A stretch of DNA of 64,000 nt from Fragilaria crotonensis. Its lineage: Eukaryota; Bacillariophyta; Fragilariophyceae; Fragilariales; Fragilariaceae. The stretch's first letter is position 1, and each line of letters begins with the position of its first letter. Below are positions 50,168 to 62,105 of the stretch, piece after piece. The notes under the pieces are model-generated. The model was not told the DNA's origin and did no database searches. It worked only from the letters and a program-made list of their open reading frames with translations. The stretch is from contig JAKSYS010000304.1 of assembly GCA_022925895.1 (NCBI GenBank), forward strand, positions 1-64,000. The letters run 5' to 3'. A program made the position numbers and the translations under genes.

Positions 50168-53100
50168 AAATTAAATTAGAAAACTCAAGTCCTAATCATG
50201 GCAGAGGCCAAGGAAAGGACCGAGCGAAACAGTGATGCAGGACAGAAGGACAAGGAAGAAGGTGAAGCCAAAAAGAGAGGCTACAACTTCAACAAGGGTC
50301 ATCGTGTCGCGTCGAAGAAATTTGAAGGAAAATGCGACGAGCTGAACGGAGCTATTTTTGATTGTTCTGAATCTAAAATGGCAGATACGTTCGTCAGAAC
50401 CAAGAAGGAGTTATCCGCTTATTGCGGTAGGACTTTCAAGCATGGTGGCGACATTCGTCTCGCTATCGACACTCTTGAGGCGCCAACGTTCTTCCTACCA
50501 GACGACTTACCTCCAACAGCAACTGCTGGTCAGACGAAATTGTGGGAGACGCAGTCACAATGGTCGGAAAACAGATGGCGGGCTTCAACGAAAACATCAA
50601 GAAGCTATACGCCCTTATGGGGCCAATGCACCGACATGATGCAGCAGAAGCTGGAATCGAGCGCTGGCTGGGACGAGATCTGGCGAAGCGGCGATGGCCT
50701 GAAACTGCTCATACTTATCAAGAACATTGCGTATGCCTTCCAAAGCCAGAATTATCCAGGAAGGGCCATCCACGAAGCAAAGAAACGATATTTCAACCTG
50801 ATGCAAAACGGAAGCACTACTCTGAAGGAGCATCTCACCGTTTTCAACAATCTCGTTGATGTGCTCGAACATACTGGCGGCAACATCGATGACGACGTCG
50901 GGATGGAACGGTATGTTCTAAACGGAAGAGACAAGGCCGCGATGACCCCTGCCGAGCTCGGTGCTATGAAGGCCGAAGTCAGGGACAGGATCCTGGGAGT
51001 TGCGTTTATGTTGACGTGCGATCGTGCCCGTTTCGGCAAGTACATCGAAGGGATCAACAACGATTACAATGAGGGTAACGCCCGCTATCCCAACAGCAGG
51101 GCCGATGCATTTCATCGCCTCTCCAACTACCAGAACAATCCTCGACTCGGACAGCGCGAGGTGGGAGGCGAAGGGGAAATTGCCTTCGTGAACGCCGACA
51201 GCGAGAAAGCTGACAAAAAGGCCAAACCCAGAAGCAAGGAGCACATAACGTGTCACCGCTGCAAAAAGAAAGGACACTACGCAAACGAGTGCGACGGTGA
51301 ACGTGTGGCGGAGGGTGATGAGAAAAAGCCAGCAGCTGAAGCAGCCAAGAAACAGTCGGGTACGACGCTACTCGTGGCATCTACGACATTGACTTCGACG
51401 ACCAAGATGAGGTTGCCAACTATGCCTTCGTAAACGTCGGCGCGGTTGGACCTGACCACGGGGTTGTCATGCAAATCGAGCACGACGGTAAGCTTCCGCG
51501 AAACTGGATCCTTCGATAACCAGTCTACAGTGGATGTTTTCTGCAACAAGAATCTGTTGTCGAATATTCGCGAGCATTCAAACTCGATGGACATTCACTG
51601 CAACGCTGGCATCGCCAGTACTAAGTTGATCGGCGAGCTCCGTGGATACGGAACCGTGTGGTACAACCCTGCAGGCATTGCGAACATTCTGTCTCTCGCG
51701 AAGGCGAAAGAACGTGGATACCGCGTGACATTCGATACCGAGGAAGGAAATGCTTTCCACCTAACCAAACATGACGGGACGGTGCGTGTTTTCAAGCAGT
51801 CCCCGAAGGGGCTATACTACATCGATACCAAGGAACAGGACCATGAAGACACAGCAGGACACTATGGCGTGAACCTGATCAATACGGTAGAGGATAACCG
51901 TATTAAGTACTCCGAACGCGATTACTCGGCGGTACTGGCTCGAAAGGTACAAAAATCATCGGAAGACCAAGCACTAAGACATTCCTGGGCATCGTGGACA
52001 AGAACCTGTTCCAAAATTGCCCTGTCAAGCGTGAGGACATCATTGCAGCGGAGCGGATATTTGGCCCAGAGGTCGGATCGCTCATGGGCAAGACAATCCG
52101 AAAGACGCCAAAAGCAGTCCAGGCTACGTACACCAATATACCAGCTACCATAATGTCTCGGTACCGGAAAGTGACTCTTGCCGGTGATATCATGTTCGTA
52201 AACAAGCTTCCATTTTTCGTTACAATTTCGAGGAATATTCGGTTTTCGACATCTGAGTTCCTAACCAACCGAAAATCCGAGACGATTTTTAAGGCCATCA
52301 CGCATGTGCACCAGACGTATGCAAAGCGTGGGTTCCACATTGAGGTGATACTGATGGACGGCGAGTTTGACAAGGACGGTCTCGTTGGTGACGTTGCGGA
52401 GTTAGGGATCACCATAAATTGTGTGGCCGCCGAAGAACATGTGCCTGAGATAGAGCGCCACATCAGGACCATCAAAGAAAGGTCCAGAAGTGTGGTCAGC
52501 ACACTGCCGTTCAAGCAATTGCCCGCAAGAATCGTTATCGAGCTCATACACTACGTGGTGTTCTGGCTCAACAGTTTCCCTGCCCAGAGGGCATTTCCGA
52601 TGTGTTGAGCCCTCGAGCTATCGTGGTGGGGTCGACGATTGACTATGCCACTCATTGCAAAATCGAGTTTGGCGCTTACGTCCAGACCCATGAACCCCAC
52701 GACAACTCTATGACACCGCGCACGACAGGTGCCATTGCGCTCCGCCCGACAGGTAACGCACAAGGGGACACTATTTCTACAGCCTTACAACTGGTAAGCG
52801 CCTGCACCGCACACAATGGACAGAACTCCCAATCCCTGCAGATGTCATTGATCGGGTGCACAGACTATCTCGGCGATCTCGAACTGACTCCCCTTGAGTT
52901 TTCCGATCGGGCAGGAGTGCTCATTCCCGATAATGACGACGATGGTGACGATGGCGACGATGCGAATGATGAAGACGACGATGGTGACGATTTCGATCCG
53001 AACGACGACCCAGATGATGATGATGACGACTGGATCGACGGCCAGATCGCAGGAGTGGATGATGAGATCGTTGAGATTGTTGAAGAGAACATCCCACCAG

Positions 53101-55243
53101 ATGTTGCCAGAAGAGGATGCAAACGAAATCATAAATATGGACGACGAAGTCATCATCGACGACGAAGCGAACGAAGTGACGAGAGCAAACGCGAACGAGG
53201 TGACGAGAGACGACGAAGTGAACGCTAACGACGAAGCAACGAGAGCAAACGCGAACGCTGACGACGAAGCAAACGAAGTGACGAGAGCAAACGCGAACGA
53301 GGTGACGAGAGAGGATGCCGAAAACGACGAAGTGAACGCCGAAGATGACGCAAACGAAATGACGAGAGCAAACGCGAACGAGGTGACGAGAGATGCCCAT
53401 AACGAAGCGAACGAGGGCGAAATCGCCCCCGAGATTGCCCCACTTGTGCCAGCAGCACGAGCCGAAGCTGCGCGGCCTGCAATGCAAGTCGACGAACTCA
53501 TGGACGAGCGATACGGAAGGAGGCTGGGAAAATATAATCTCCGGGCCCGAAAGCCGCGAGACTATGGCCACCTTCACGCTACGCTCGAGTCGATCGCCAT
53601 GACACAGCACAGCGTACGAAAGGACTCGAATTTTGGCGAAGCAGGCGTTGACGCCGTGCTCAAAGAACTAATGCAACTATACGACCGCGAGGTCATAAGG
53701 CCAAGGGGCAAAGACGAGATGACCGACGAAGAACGCGAGGCGGCACTGCAATACCTAATGTTCCTGAAGCAGAAACGAGATGGCACGGTAAAGGAAGAGG
53801 CTGTGCAGACGGCAGAAAACAGCGATCATACACCACCAAGGAAGAGGCGAGTTCACCAACGGTCGCAACTGAGTCAGTCATGCTATCATGCACAATTGAC
53901 GCCGAGGAAGAGATGTGGGGTGGTCGACCTCCCAGCTGCGTTCATGCAGGTCGGGATGGAGGGCGAAAGAACAGTCCACATGAAACTGGAAGGGAAGATG
54001 GCTGAGCTGATGGTCCGGATCGATCCCAAAATGTATCGAAAGTACATTCAGATGGAAAACGGACGGATGGTGCTCTATGTGGAGCTGGAGAAGGCATTAT
54101 ACGGCACACTTACGGGCGCATTTCTGTTTTGGAAGAAGCTGAGCAAGCAGCTGGTTAAATGGGGATTTGTTCTGAATCCTTACGACAGTTGTGTTGCCAA
54201 CAAAATGATCAATGGTAAGCAATGTACCATTTTGTGGCATGTGGACGATCTTAAGATCTCCCATGTCGACCCGAAAGTTGTTGACGACGTGATCGAGCTG
54301 CTTAAGTCCGAATTTGGAAAGGAAGCCCCGCTCACAATTTCGAGAGGAAAGGTACACGAATACCTTGGTATGACGATTGACTTCAGCGTTAAGGGCAAGG
54401 TTAAGTTTACGATGATCGATTACATCGAGAATATGATAACGGAACTACCTGCCGACATGTCTGGAACGGTCAGGTCACCGGCATCATCGCATCTGTTTGA
54501 TGTTAATGATGATGCGGAAAAGCTGAACACCGAGCTGTCCGATTTCTTCCATCACAATGTGGCTAAGCTTCTGTTTCTATGCAAGCGTGCCCGTCCAGAT
54601 ATACAGACAGCAGTCGCGTTCCTGTGCACTCGCGTGAAAGAGCCGGACGTGGACGATTACAAGAAGTTGGGCAGGACTATGATGTATCTGCGAGGCACCG
54701 CCAAGATGCCATTGACGTTGGAGGCTGACGGATGCAACGTCGTTAAATGGTGGGTTGACGCCTCGTTTGCGGTCCACCCTGACATGCGAAGCCACACAGG
54801 TGGCGTGATGACACTGGGCAAGGGGGCGATCTACGGCACTTCCACTCGACAAAAGATTAATACGAAAAGTTCGACTGAGGCCGAACTGGTTGGGGTGAAC
54901 GACATTCTGCCACAAGCCCTATGGACCCGATACTTCTTGGAGGCCCAGGGATACGCAGTTAAAGAGTCCATTGTCTATCAAGACAATAAGAGTACGATCC
55001 TATTGGCTGAAAACGGGAAGGCGTCGAGTGGAAAGCGAACTCGACATATCAATATTCGCTACTTCTTTATCAAGGATCGGGTGGCCTCTGGAGAGGTCAA
55101 GATTGAGTATTGTCCTACTAACGAGATGGTTGGTGACTTCTTTACTAAACCCTTGCAAGGTATGCAATTTATAAAGTTCCGCGACGAGATCATGAACGTC
55201 AATCCTACGACCCACGATGATGGATCACAGGATTGCAGGAGTG

Positions 55244-55574
55244 TGTTGAATAATGTTATCGACGGAATGACCGGACATAGTGAGAGGACAAACGGAGACG
55301 AAACGAATACCGGATGGAGAACCGTTGAGTCTAAACAAGATGTTAAAGAGAAACGGAAGCGGTCACGGTTGAGTGCCGGCAAGACTGAGAACGTATCACG
55401 TGTGAACGAAAAGGTCAATTGTAAACGGACCAGCTTGGGAAACGAATGATAGTCTCATTCTATTTTAATTTTCCGATTTACAACAAGCGATTTAATCTCC
55501 CAGTGTCTACTACAGTACTGTACCGTTGTCTGATTGGCACGTAGGTACTGTGTGTTGATATTGTGGTTTCAACA
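55244..55574 (+). repeat. Copia 3' LTR
   Basis: 331 bases, nearly identical to the 5' LTR. The flank to its right (CACAGG) does not match the flank left of the 5' LTR (CTAAG). Confidence 0.92.
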
Positions 55575-55718
55575 CACAGGCTGATTCTCTTCAGTGTGTG
55601 TCGTACATATTCATACGTGGATGAGCGACATTGTCTCGGTTGGCAGTTAACCTTGGCTCGCAGCTTCACCCACTAATCGGAAGCTTATCGGAAGTGTTTC
55701 CTCTCCTTAATCACAAGC
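55575..55718 (+). promoter_or_regulatory. Ankyrin-family leader
   Basis: Contains CTCGCAGCTTCACCCAC and CCTTAATCAC just before the ATG at 55719, matching the leaders at 12700-12816 and 63700-63792. The copia 3' LTR abuts it, so the upstream promoter may have been replaced by LTR sequence. Confidence 0.5.
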
Positions 55719-57295
55719 ATGACATCGATCATTGAAGCGCCAGAGGACGACGGAAGCACGAGGGACATGAGTTTGGACGAGATGAATGAGAGTTTGTTCT
55801 ACGGCGTCGCTGAAGGAAACATTGATCAAGTTCGTGACCTATTGGAAAAAGGGGCTGATGTGAATGCAAGACACTGGGCAGATAGTGCGACTTGGGAGAT
55901 TCTGGAACTCGAATATCGCTTTCTTCTTCATATGGATGACATCATTGAGGTTGATACAGCCCTTATACTTGCATGCCGTCGCGGTCATTCTGAGGTTGTT
56001 CGCGTGTTGCTGAAGCACAAAGATGTGGACGTCAATGCCAAAAACAACAGTGGTAACACTGCCCTCATTGCAGCATGCAAAGTTGGCGATGTGAAGATTG
56101 TTCGCGAATTGTTGAAGCGCAAGAATGTGGATGTCAACGCCAAAAACAACAGTGGTGACACTGCCCTCATCGCGGCGTGCCAACCTTTCATCGATCGTGA
56201 GGATCTTTATGAGGATTTTTTTTTTTTTTTGTGCCGTGCCCATCTGGCCATGTGGAGGTTGTTCGCGAATTGTTGAAGCGCAAGAACGTGGATGTCAACG
56301 CCAAAAACAAGCGTGGTGATACTGCCCTCATTGCAGCGTGCAATGAGGGCAATGTGAAAATTGTTCGCGAATTTTTGAAACACAACAAAGTGGATGTAAA
56401 TGACAATGACAGTAATCGTTCCACTGCCCTGATCAGGGCTTGCTTTTATGGCCATATCGAGGTGGTTCGCGAGTTGTTAAAGAACGAAATAATTGATGTC
56501 AATGCCAAAGACAAAAGAGGTGAAAATGCCCTCCGTAATGCCTGCTTTTTTGGTCATGTGGAGGTGGTTCGTGAACTGATGACGCACAAGGACGTGGATG
56601 TTAATTTTAAAGGCGACCACGGTCGCACTGCGCTCATCGAGGCGACCATCAATGGTGAATTGGAGGTAGTGCGCGAGTTGTTGATGCACGAGAATGTCGA
56701 TGTAAGTGTCAACGACATTACCGGGTACACAGCACTCCCCGCGGTGAATGAACATGACCATGTGGAGGTGACTCCCGTGTTGTTGAAGCACAATAGTGTG
56801 GATGTCAATGCCAAAGACGACAGTGGGAACACTGCCCTCATTGCGGCATGCGAATATGGCAAGGTGAAGGTTGTTCGCGAATTGTTGAATCACGAGAATG
56901 TTGATGTGAATGCCCAAGATTACAAAGGTCGCACAGCATTTCTCTGGGCGAGCTATTGGGGGCAGTGGGAGGTCGTTCGCGAGTTTCTCAAACACAACAA
57001 GGTCGATGTCAATGCCAAAGGCTCACAAGGCAATACTGCTATTTTCTGGGCAACCCTTCGGGGGCAGTTGGACGTGGTTTGCGACATTTTGAAACACGAG
57101 AAAGTGGATGTGCTTCACAAGAATAACGCTGGATCTACCGTTCTTGATATTGCTCGCAAATGTGAGCTGTTTGATATCGCTAGTCTTTTGGAAGAACACG
57201 TCATGCAGTCTTCGCGTCGTCTCGAATATCGTGCGTCGATGCTGCAAGATAGAAAAAGGAAGCGGCCCTGTGACGACATTTCTGCATTCGAATGA
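55719..57295 (+). pseudogene. Ankyrin-repeat gene interrupted at a 15-T run
   Basis: The N-cap is MSLDEMNESLFYG (residues 13-25), followed by repeats such as TALIAACKVGDVKIVRELLK. The frame then meets an extra segment with 15 consecutive T at 56216-56230 and stops at 56276. The second segment (about 56231-57295) resumes the repeats out of frame (GHVEVVRELLKRKNVDVNAK) for about nine units and ends with the C-cap GSTVLDIARKCELFDIASLL and a basic tail RKRKRP. The T-run makes an assembly or sequencing length error plausible. Otherwise this is a broken gene. The inserted segment (PFIDREDLYED) is not ankyrin-like. The 3' end is the partner of bases 1-335. Confidence 0.75.
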
Positions 57296-58967
57296 AAGCC
57301 GTTCTGTGGAGGGAGTTCGAGGGATGACGAGGTTGACACCGACTGAACATTATGTGGGAGCCGTCGACTGAAAGGCTATGATGGAAACGTCAGGAAATAA
57401 TGTATCTGTAACATCTTTGTAGATTTAGGAGTGTGCATGATGTAGGTTTGCATTCAGGAAAGGAAATTGCGGGATGGTAGAACGCATGATGATTCATTAT
57501 ACCGATCGATTCACCTAGACATGCCGATTGTTTGTCATTCTCATGAATCGGTTGCCAATGAAAATGATAATGGACGAGTGCATCCTAATTTATGCCCAAC
57601 GTGCATCGCGGATATCCAGTAAAGCTTTCCTTGTTCACACGCCTTTGTGGCGTAAGTGTTATTCAGGTGCTCATTCCTTTTGTCAGCCTGTCGCATTGGT
57701 ATCTTCGAGACAATAGATGACACACCAACAAATCCTTAATCGCTGTACTAGGGCTGCATTAAGCAGGATGTTTGTTCGTTTCCTCTCGCTTAGTATATGC
57801 GCCCTGTGTTTAATGCGCATCATGCTGTATGAGCATCCTGGCAAGTATGTACATCTTATGAACTTAGCATAGTAGTAGCTGGGTACTTACAATTAAACTG
57901 GAAACAGGAGATTGTTCAGAAATTCGCTTCAACCGATTGTTAAAAAAAAAAACCAACATCTATTTTACGTGCTGCCGCTTCTCCTGGGATCCGGAAGGTC
58001 CGATTGTAGTTAGTTATGCTAATGCACGCTTGACTGCTGTATTGTTACGGGTACACAATGTCAACGAAGTACTTGACCAACGAAACCGGTTCCGTGTCCT
58101 CATCGTGCCATGACATGACGGGTCGAGGGTTGTGCAATTGCTCTTTTTTTTGTTAAGCAGTTTGGGCTTCATGGTTCGTTTCGAAAAACTACCCGCTTGC
58201 TATTTCATATTCACGCTTTGACATCGAGATCTGCAACAAATCTTTTGTCGAGTTCATCCAAAGTTGGAAGTGATAGAATCGCTGCAATATCCTTCGCAGA
58301 AACTTGTTGTTTTGTCAATTTCAAATGGGTGGTATCATCACCAGTCTACCGACGACAGAAAAAGTAAAGAAAGCCACCAAAAAAGGACAGAGGAACTCAT
58401 GAATTTGGTACCACGGGCAGGAGATGATTCAGACTGACTGCCGCAACCACACACACCACAGACACGGATGCCAATATGTATAGCGTCGACATTGTTTCAA
58501 CCTGAAGTTTTCCAGCTCTAGTTCCTGCTGCCATCCCACAGAAACTTTAGGATCCCCAAAGACCGCGGTGGCCGTTGCTTTTGTCAGTGAGCACAGGTTG
58601 GAATAGGAATTGGTTGATGTTACAACTGTAACGAATGATCAAGTCATTACCTGGAGCGGTTGCATCCGTAATCAGTAGTCCAGCAGTCGTTGACACTCCT
58701 CTTGTCACATCACTCGGTAAAGAACATGAGAAGAGATCGTGGAGGTTGACCTGATGGTTATTAGAATTCACTCTGAGTATAATGATTGCCAACTACCGGT
58801 ACAGCAACGCAATCTTTTTGAGAGCATGATAACGAATTGCGGGGGTTCTTTCATCGTGCACGACAGGCTTCGACCCATCCAAAACAAATAACCGACACTT
58901 ACCGCCAAAATTTGTACAGCGTAGTACTCTAGTACTCGATTACCCTAACATGGTAATGCACATATAT
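57032..58967. repeat. Segmental duplication, partner of 1-1998
   Basis: Near-identical to the window start, including non-coding flank. This copy lacks the GT-bounded LINE pair. 57296-58439 contains no gene that I can support. Confidence 0.85.
58440..58700 (-). pseudogene. Relic of the unidentified minus-strand gene family (duplicate copy)
   Basis: Counterpart of 1353-1700 in the duplicated block, with an additional deletion of about 55 bases near 58480. No intact frame. 58701-59034 holds nothing else. Confidence 0.45.
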
Positions 58968-59036
58968 TATTCATTATACATATCATGGGAGAGCGTTCAG
59001 AGCACTTTAGGAAACGCATGCCAGACGTCGATGGTA

Positions 59037-60115
59037 CCAGTTAAAAATGGCTTTGAGTCATTAAAAAACACCATGTTGGACTAAAAAGTTCTCAATGAAA
59101 ATCTGACGCAATGCAATCAACTTCAAGTGCCACACATGTCGATCATGCTTTATGCTTCATCATCAGGCATGGCAAAAATAGGCGATCCGGCCGGCGCGCC
59201 TACACCCGCCTAAAAATGGTAAATTTAGGCGGCATGCCGACTTCATGTATAGGCGGTGGGGTTAGGGGTTAGGGGTACGGTACAGTACCAGTAGTGCAAG
59301 TCGTGCCAGTAGCGAGTAGTAGCATGCCGATAGGCCCAGCATAGTACGCGACGACACGTATCTGACCCGAGTCTGCTGTATTCCGGATTATCTGGCACGT
59401 ATACCTATATTTAGGTTAACTTTAGGCGGCATGCCAAGTTCGATTTTAGGCGGGTAGGCCCGTAGCGGCAGGCGCCCGCCTATTTTTGCCATGCCTGTTC
59501 ATCATGGTTGAATCATTTCTATACTGGACAAAGAATTCATGAAGATATTGATGCTTTTAGAAGCGTCGTTCTCGGTTTAATGGCTCTAAGCAATTTACTC
59601 GTTTATATATATACCTGAATATTTTTCAATATTTGTCCGTTGAGTTTTTTTAACCCATTCAACATAATCTCATCATCGTCGTCATCCAATTTCTTTGTAC
59701 TGCTACGCTGATTCTACGTCTCAATTTGGTAACAAGCCAAAACCTAATATAATTCATCACGTGAAGTTCATGACGTGGGAACTACAGTTAAGCAGCTATC
59801 TATATTTCTCGCAATGATTAAAAAAAATACTGCATGGAATGTCTACATAAAATTGGTGGCCCGGCTCAATGGTGGAAAATTTGAGATGTGCAAAATCTCC
59901 GAGGTACCAACATCCAGTGCGTTCAGCAAAACCGCGGCTTCCAAAATGCCTGTTTTGCACTGCAAAGGGAAGTAGGTGCACATGGCAAGGAACGTCATTG
60001 CCGTATGTGAAGCGGTAATTAGAATGATATTGAGCACCTTTTTTGTAGAGGTCGTGAAAATTACACCATTTAGTGGCTCAATTTTTTTTAAGGGCTCAAA
60101 GCCATTTTTAACTGG
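59037..60115. mobile_element. Non-autonomous DNA element with TA duplication and about 22-bp TIRs
   Basis: The left end CCAGTTAAAAATGGCTTTGA and the right end are inverted copies (60094-60115). TA flanks at 59035-59036 and 60116-60117. The duplicate locus near 10733 shows the uninterrupted site (CGATCCAGTATCATATG), which confirms an insertion of 1079 bases, including the nested hAT MITE. No transposase frame. TA specificity fits the Tc1/mariner supergroup. Small differences at the left edge leave the exact boundary uncertain by a few bases. Confidence 0.82.
59164..59497. mobile_element. hAT-type MITE, 334 bp, nested
   Basis: Perfect 21-bp inverted ends starting CAGGCATGGCAAAAATAGGC are flanked by exact 8-bp duplications TTCATCAT (59156-59163 and 59498-59505). 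The 8-bp duplication and CAG-starting ends are diagnostic of hAT. The interior is GC-rich near both ends and has no coding capacity. It sits inside the TA-flanked element, so it inserted later. Confidence 0.92.
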
Positions 60116-61925
60116 TATCATATGTGTGTATCGACTGTGATTGTTCTCCGCGTTGATGTAATAGTAGATAATTACATTCTACATTCTCTTGGTTGACAGT
60201 TGGCTTTGGAGCACATCTCTTCACCCGCAAGTCGGAATTGTGTCTTGTCCTTAATGAATAATGACATTGACGACGCATGAAGCACCAGAGGAAGGTGGTG
60301 GAACGAGACACATGAGTTTAAACGAGATGAATGAACGTTTGTTCCAGAGCATCAAGGAAGGCAACATGGATCAAGTTCGTGACCTTTTGCAAAACGGCGT
60401 CGATGTGAATGCAAGATTCCATGTGCATGATGAAACTTGGGAGATTCAGACAGGCGAGGATTTCAATGAAGTTACCACGCTTATGCTGGCAAGCTGGTTT
60501 GGGCATTCGGAGCTGGTTCGAGAGTTGTTGAAGCACGAGAATATTGATGTGAATGCCAGAGACGAACGTGGTTGCACCGCCCTCATCGCGGCGAGCATTC
60601 ATGGTCAAGCAGATGTAGTTGGCGTGTTGTTGTTGCACAATACTGTGGATGCGAATGCCAAAGCGAAACGCGGTTTCACATCTCTCATGGGGGCGAGCTT
60701 TGTTGGCCATGTGGAGGTGGTACGCGAGTTGTTGAAGCATAACAAGGTGGACGTTAATGTCCTAGATAATGGAGGCCGCACAGCGCTTCTCTGGGCGAGC
60801 TATAGGGGTCACTGGGAGATTGTTCGCGAGTTCTTCAAGCACCATGGAGTTGACGTCAATGTCGAAAGTGCACACGGCAACACTCCTCTTTTCTGGGCAA
60901 CCATTCGGGGGCAGGTGGATTTGATTCACGACATGTTGGAACACGAGGAAGTGGATGTGAATCACAAGAATAAAGCTGGTTCTACAGTTCTTGACATTGC
61001 TCGCAAGTGTGAGCTCTTTGATATCGCTAGTCTCTTGGAAAAGCATTTCAGAGAGTCTTCGCTTTGACTCGAAAAGTCATGCGTGGGTGTGGCAATTTAG
61101 ATTCAAGATTCAAATGAAGGCTTACTGTGAAGAAGTTGACAGCGATGGCTCAACGTTATGTGGGAGCCATTTACTCATGTGCGTTAACGTAATTGATAGA
61201 CCCCCCATCAACGTCCAACTGTTCTCGCGAAGCGAATCGTACTAGCAGCCCTCCTACCTACGTCTGATGCTGAATCGATGCGGTCGAGCACATCCTCATT
61301 GCTCCGAGTACCTAAAGGTTCGCATACTCTCAAATAAATCGAAGAACTTATGTCTAGAGTTCCCGCTCCGACTTCAGTATCGCACCACTTTATGCAGACA
61401 TCACGCGATTCATGAGTATCCTCAGATCGTTCTCCGTGTGACGTAGGAATGCTCAGTGCCCAAGGCAACGCGCCGTCGTTACTTCAGCTCCTTCGCCGTT
61501 TCCAAATCCAAGCCCTTGTACTTGGCGTAGCATTTCTTAAGAGTCGCAATGGCTTCTGGGTTTTCCTTACCGTAGGGGTTATACCAGCCAACTTCCCCCA
61601 TCTTCTCAATATTCACTTTGAAAAGTTCCATGAATTTCGCATACGTCGTCTTTTCGCTCATCATAGTTTCAAGGCGGAGCAAGCACTGCCAGGAAATCTG
61701 ATCATCGAACTTCAACCTGCGGAAGTCCGTCCCGAATTCATTGCCTCCTTGGGTCGCCTCTTGAGGTTCTCCGAGCACGAATTTTCCGTACAACGCTTGA
61801 GAGGGTATGCTGGCGAAATCTTCTCATTAGGACGATGCCAACGGTCCTCCTCCGTGATCTTGATGAGATCCGTCAGCTCCCAGTCCTTGTTGTCGTCGTC
61901 ACTTTTCTTGAATGCATCGAGTTTG
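60116..61925. repeat. Segmental duplication, partner of the right part of 10671-12541
   Basis: Covers the second copy of the 268-aa ankyrin gene and its flanks. Similarity ends at 61925, where this copy keeps the rest of the minus-strand gene while the other is truncated. Confidence 0.88.
60261..61067 (+). CDS. Ankyrin-repeat protein, 268 aa, duplicate
   Basis: Differs from the protein at 10882-11688 at four residues (Thr/Ala in NxRFHV, Val/Ala before SIHG, Ala/Glu before VVRELL, Val/Phe in KHxRES). It has the same caps, seven units including caps, and the same leader CCTTAATGAATA. The leader is intact because the TA-flanked element lies 145 bases upstream of the ATG. Both copies being open after duplication suggests recent origin or selection; the window alone cannot separate these. 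Confidence 0.86.
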   Translation: MTLTTHEAPEEGGGTRHMSLNEMNERLFQSIKEGNMDQVRDLLQNGVDVNARFHVHDETWEIQTGEDFNEVTTLMLASWFGHSELVRELLKHENIDVNARDERGCTALIAASIHGQADVVGVLLLHNTVDANAKAKRGFTSLMGASFVGHVEVVRELLKHNKVDVNVLDNGGRTALLWASYRGHWEIVREFFKHHGVDVNVESAHGNTPLFWATIRGQVDLIHDMLEHEEVDVNHKNKAGSTVLDIARKCELFDIASLLEKHFRESSL

Positions 61926-62105
61926 GGATGCAAGTAAGCAAAAAGCGGATCGCTTCAATTTCTTCACAGTCTTCAGAAGGTGAGGCGGTGCACCTCCATT
62001 ATCAAATCTAATTCGCTCCTTCTCCTTTTCCAATGCCCTTTCAGCCTTTTCCTCTGCACTTCGTGCCGCCTTTGCATTGCGGAGGGCTCCACACCACTAG
62101 TGGCA
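61479..62105 (-). pseudogene. Unidentified coiled-coil/acidic gene, minus strand, frameshifted
   Basis: Minus-strand segments in order: a helical charged stretch (AEERALEKEKERIRF-like, near 62020-62090), then GGAPPHLLKTVKKLKRS, then LDAFKKSDDDNKDWELTDLI, then YGKFVLGEPQEATQGGNEFG, then KTTYAKFMELFKVNIEKMGE, ending TAKELK at 61479. At least two frame changes separate them (near 61810 and 61940). I do not recognise the family. The charged N-terminus suggests a coiled coil. It lies tail-to-tail with the ankyrin gene ending at 61067. A shorter copy is at 12073-12541. Confidence 0.6.

Larger units (their letters stand above)
49840..55574 (+). mobile_element. Ty1/copia-type LTR retrotransposon (fossil, recent)
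   Basis: A 5.7-kb element with LTRs at 49840-50167 and 55244-55574, bounded by TGTTGAA...TTCAACA. Parts in order: a gag-like region with a CCHC knuckle (about 50.2-51.4 kb); a protease/integrase region (about 51.5-52.6 kb); an acidic tandem-repeat linker (about 52.9-53.4 kb); and a reverse transcriptase and RNase H region (about 53.9-55.2 kb), with the ADxFTKPL-like ending typical of copia. RT and RNase H following integrase indicates copia, not gypsy. The coding part is broken in about four places. The LTRs are about 98-99 % alike, so the insertion is recent. No matching target duplication was found. CoDi-like diatom lineages are plausible but untested. Confidence 0.88.

Noticed and set aside
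53225-53500. Minus-strand Ser/Phe/Ala-rich frames across the acidic repeat
   Set aside because: They are mirror readings of a tandem repeat that is coding on the plus strand in the copia element.
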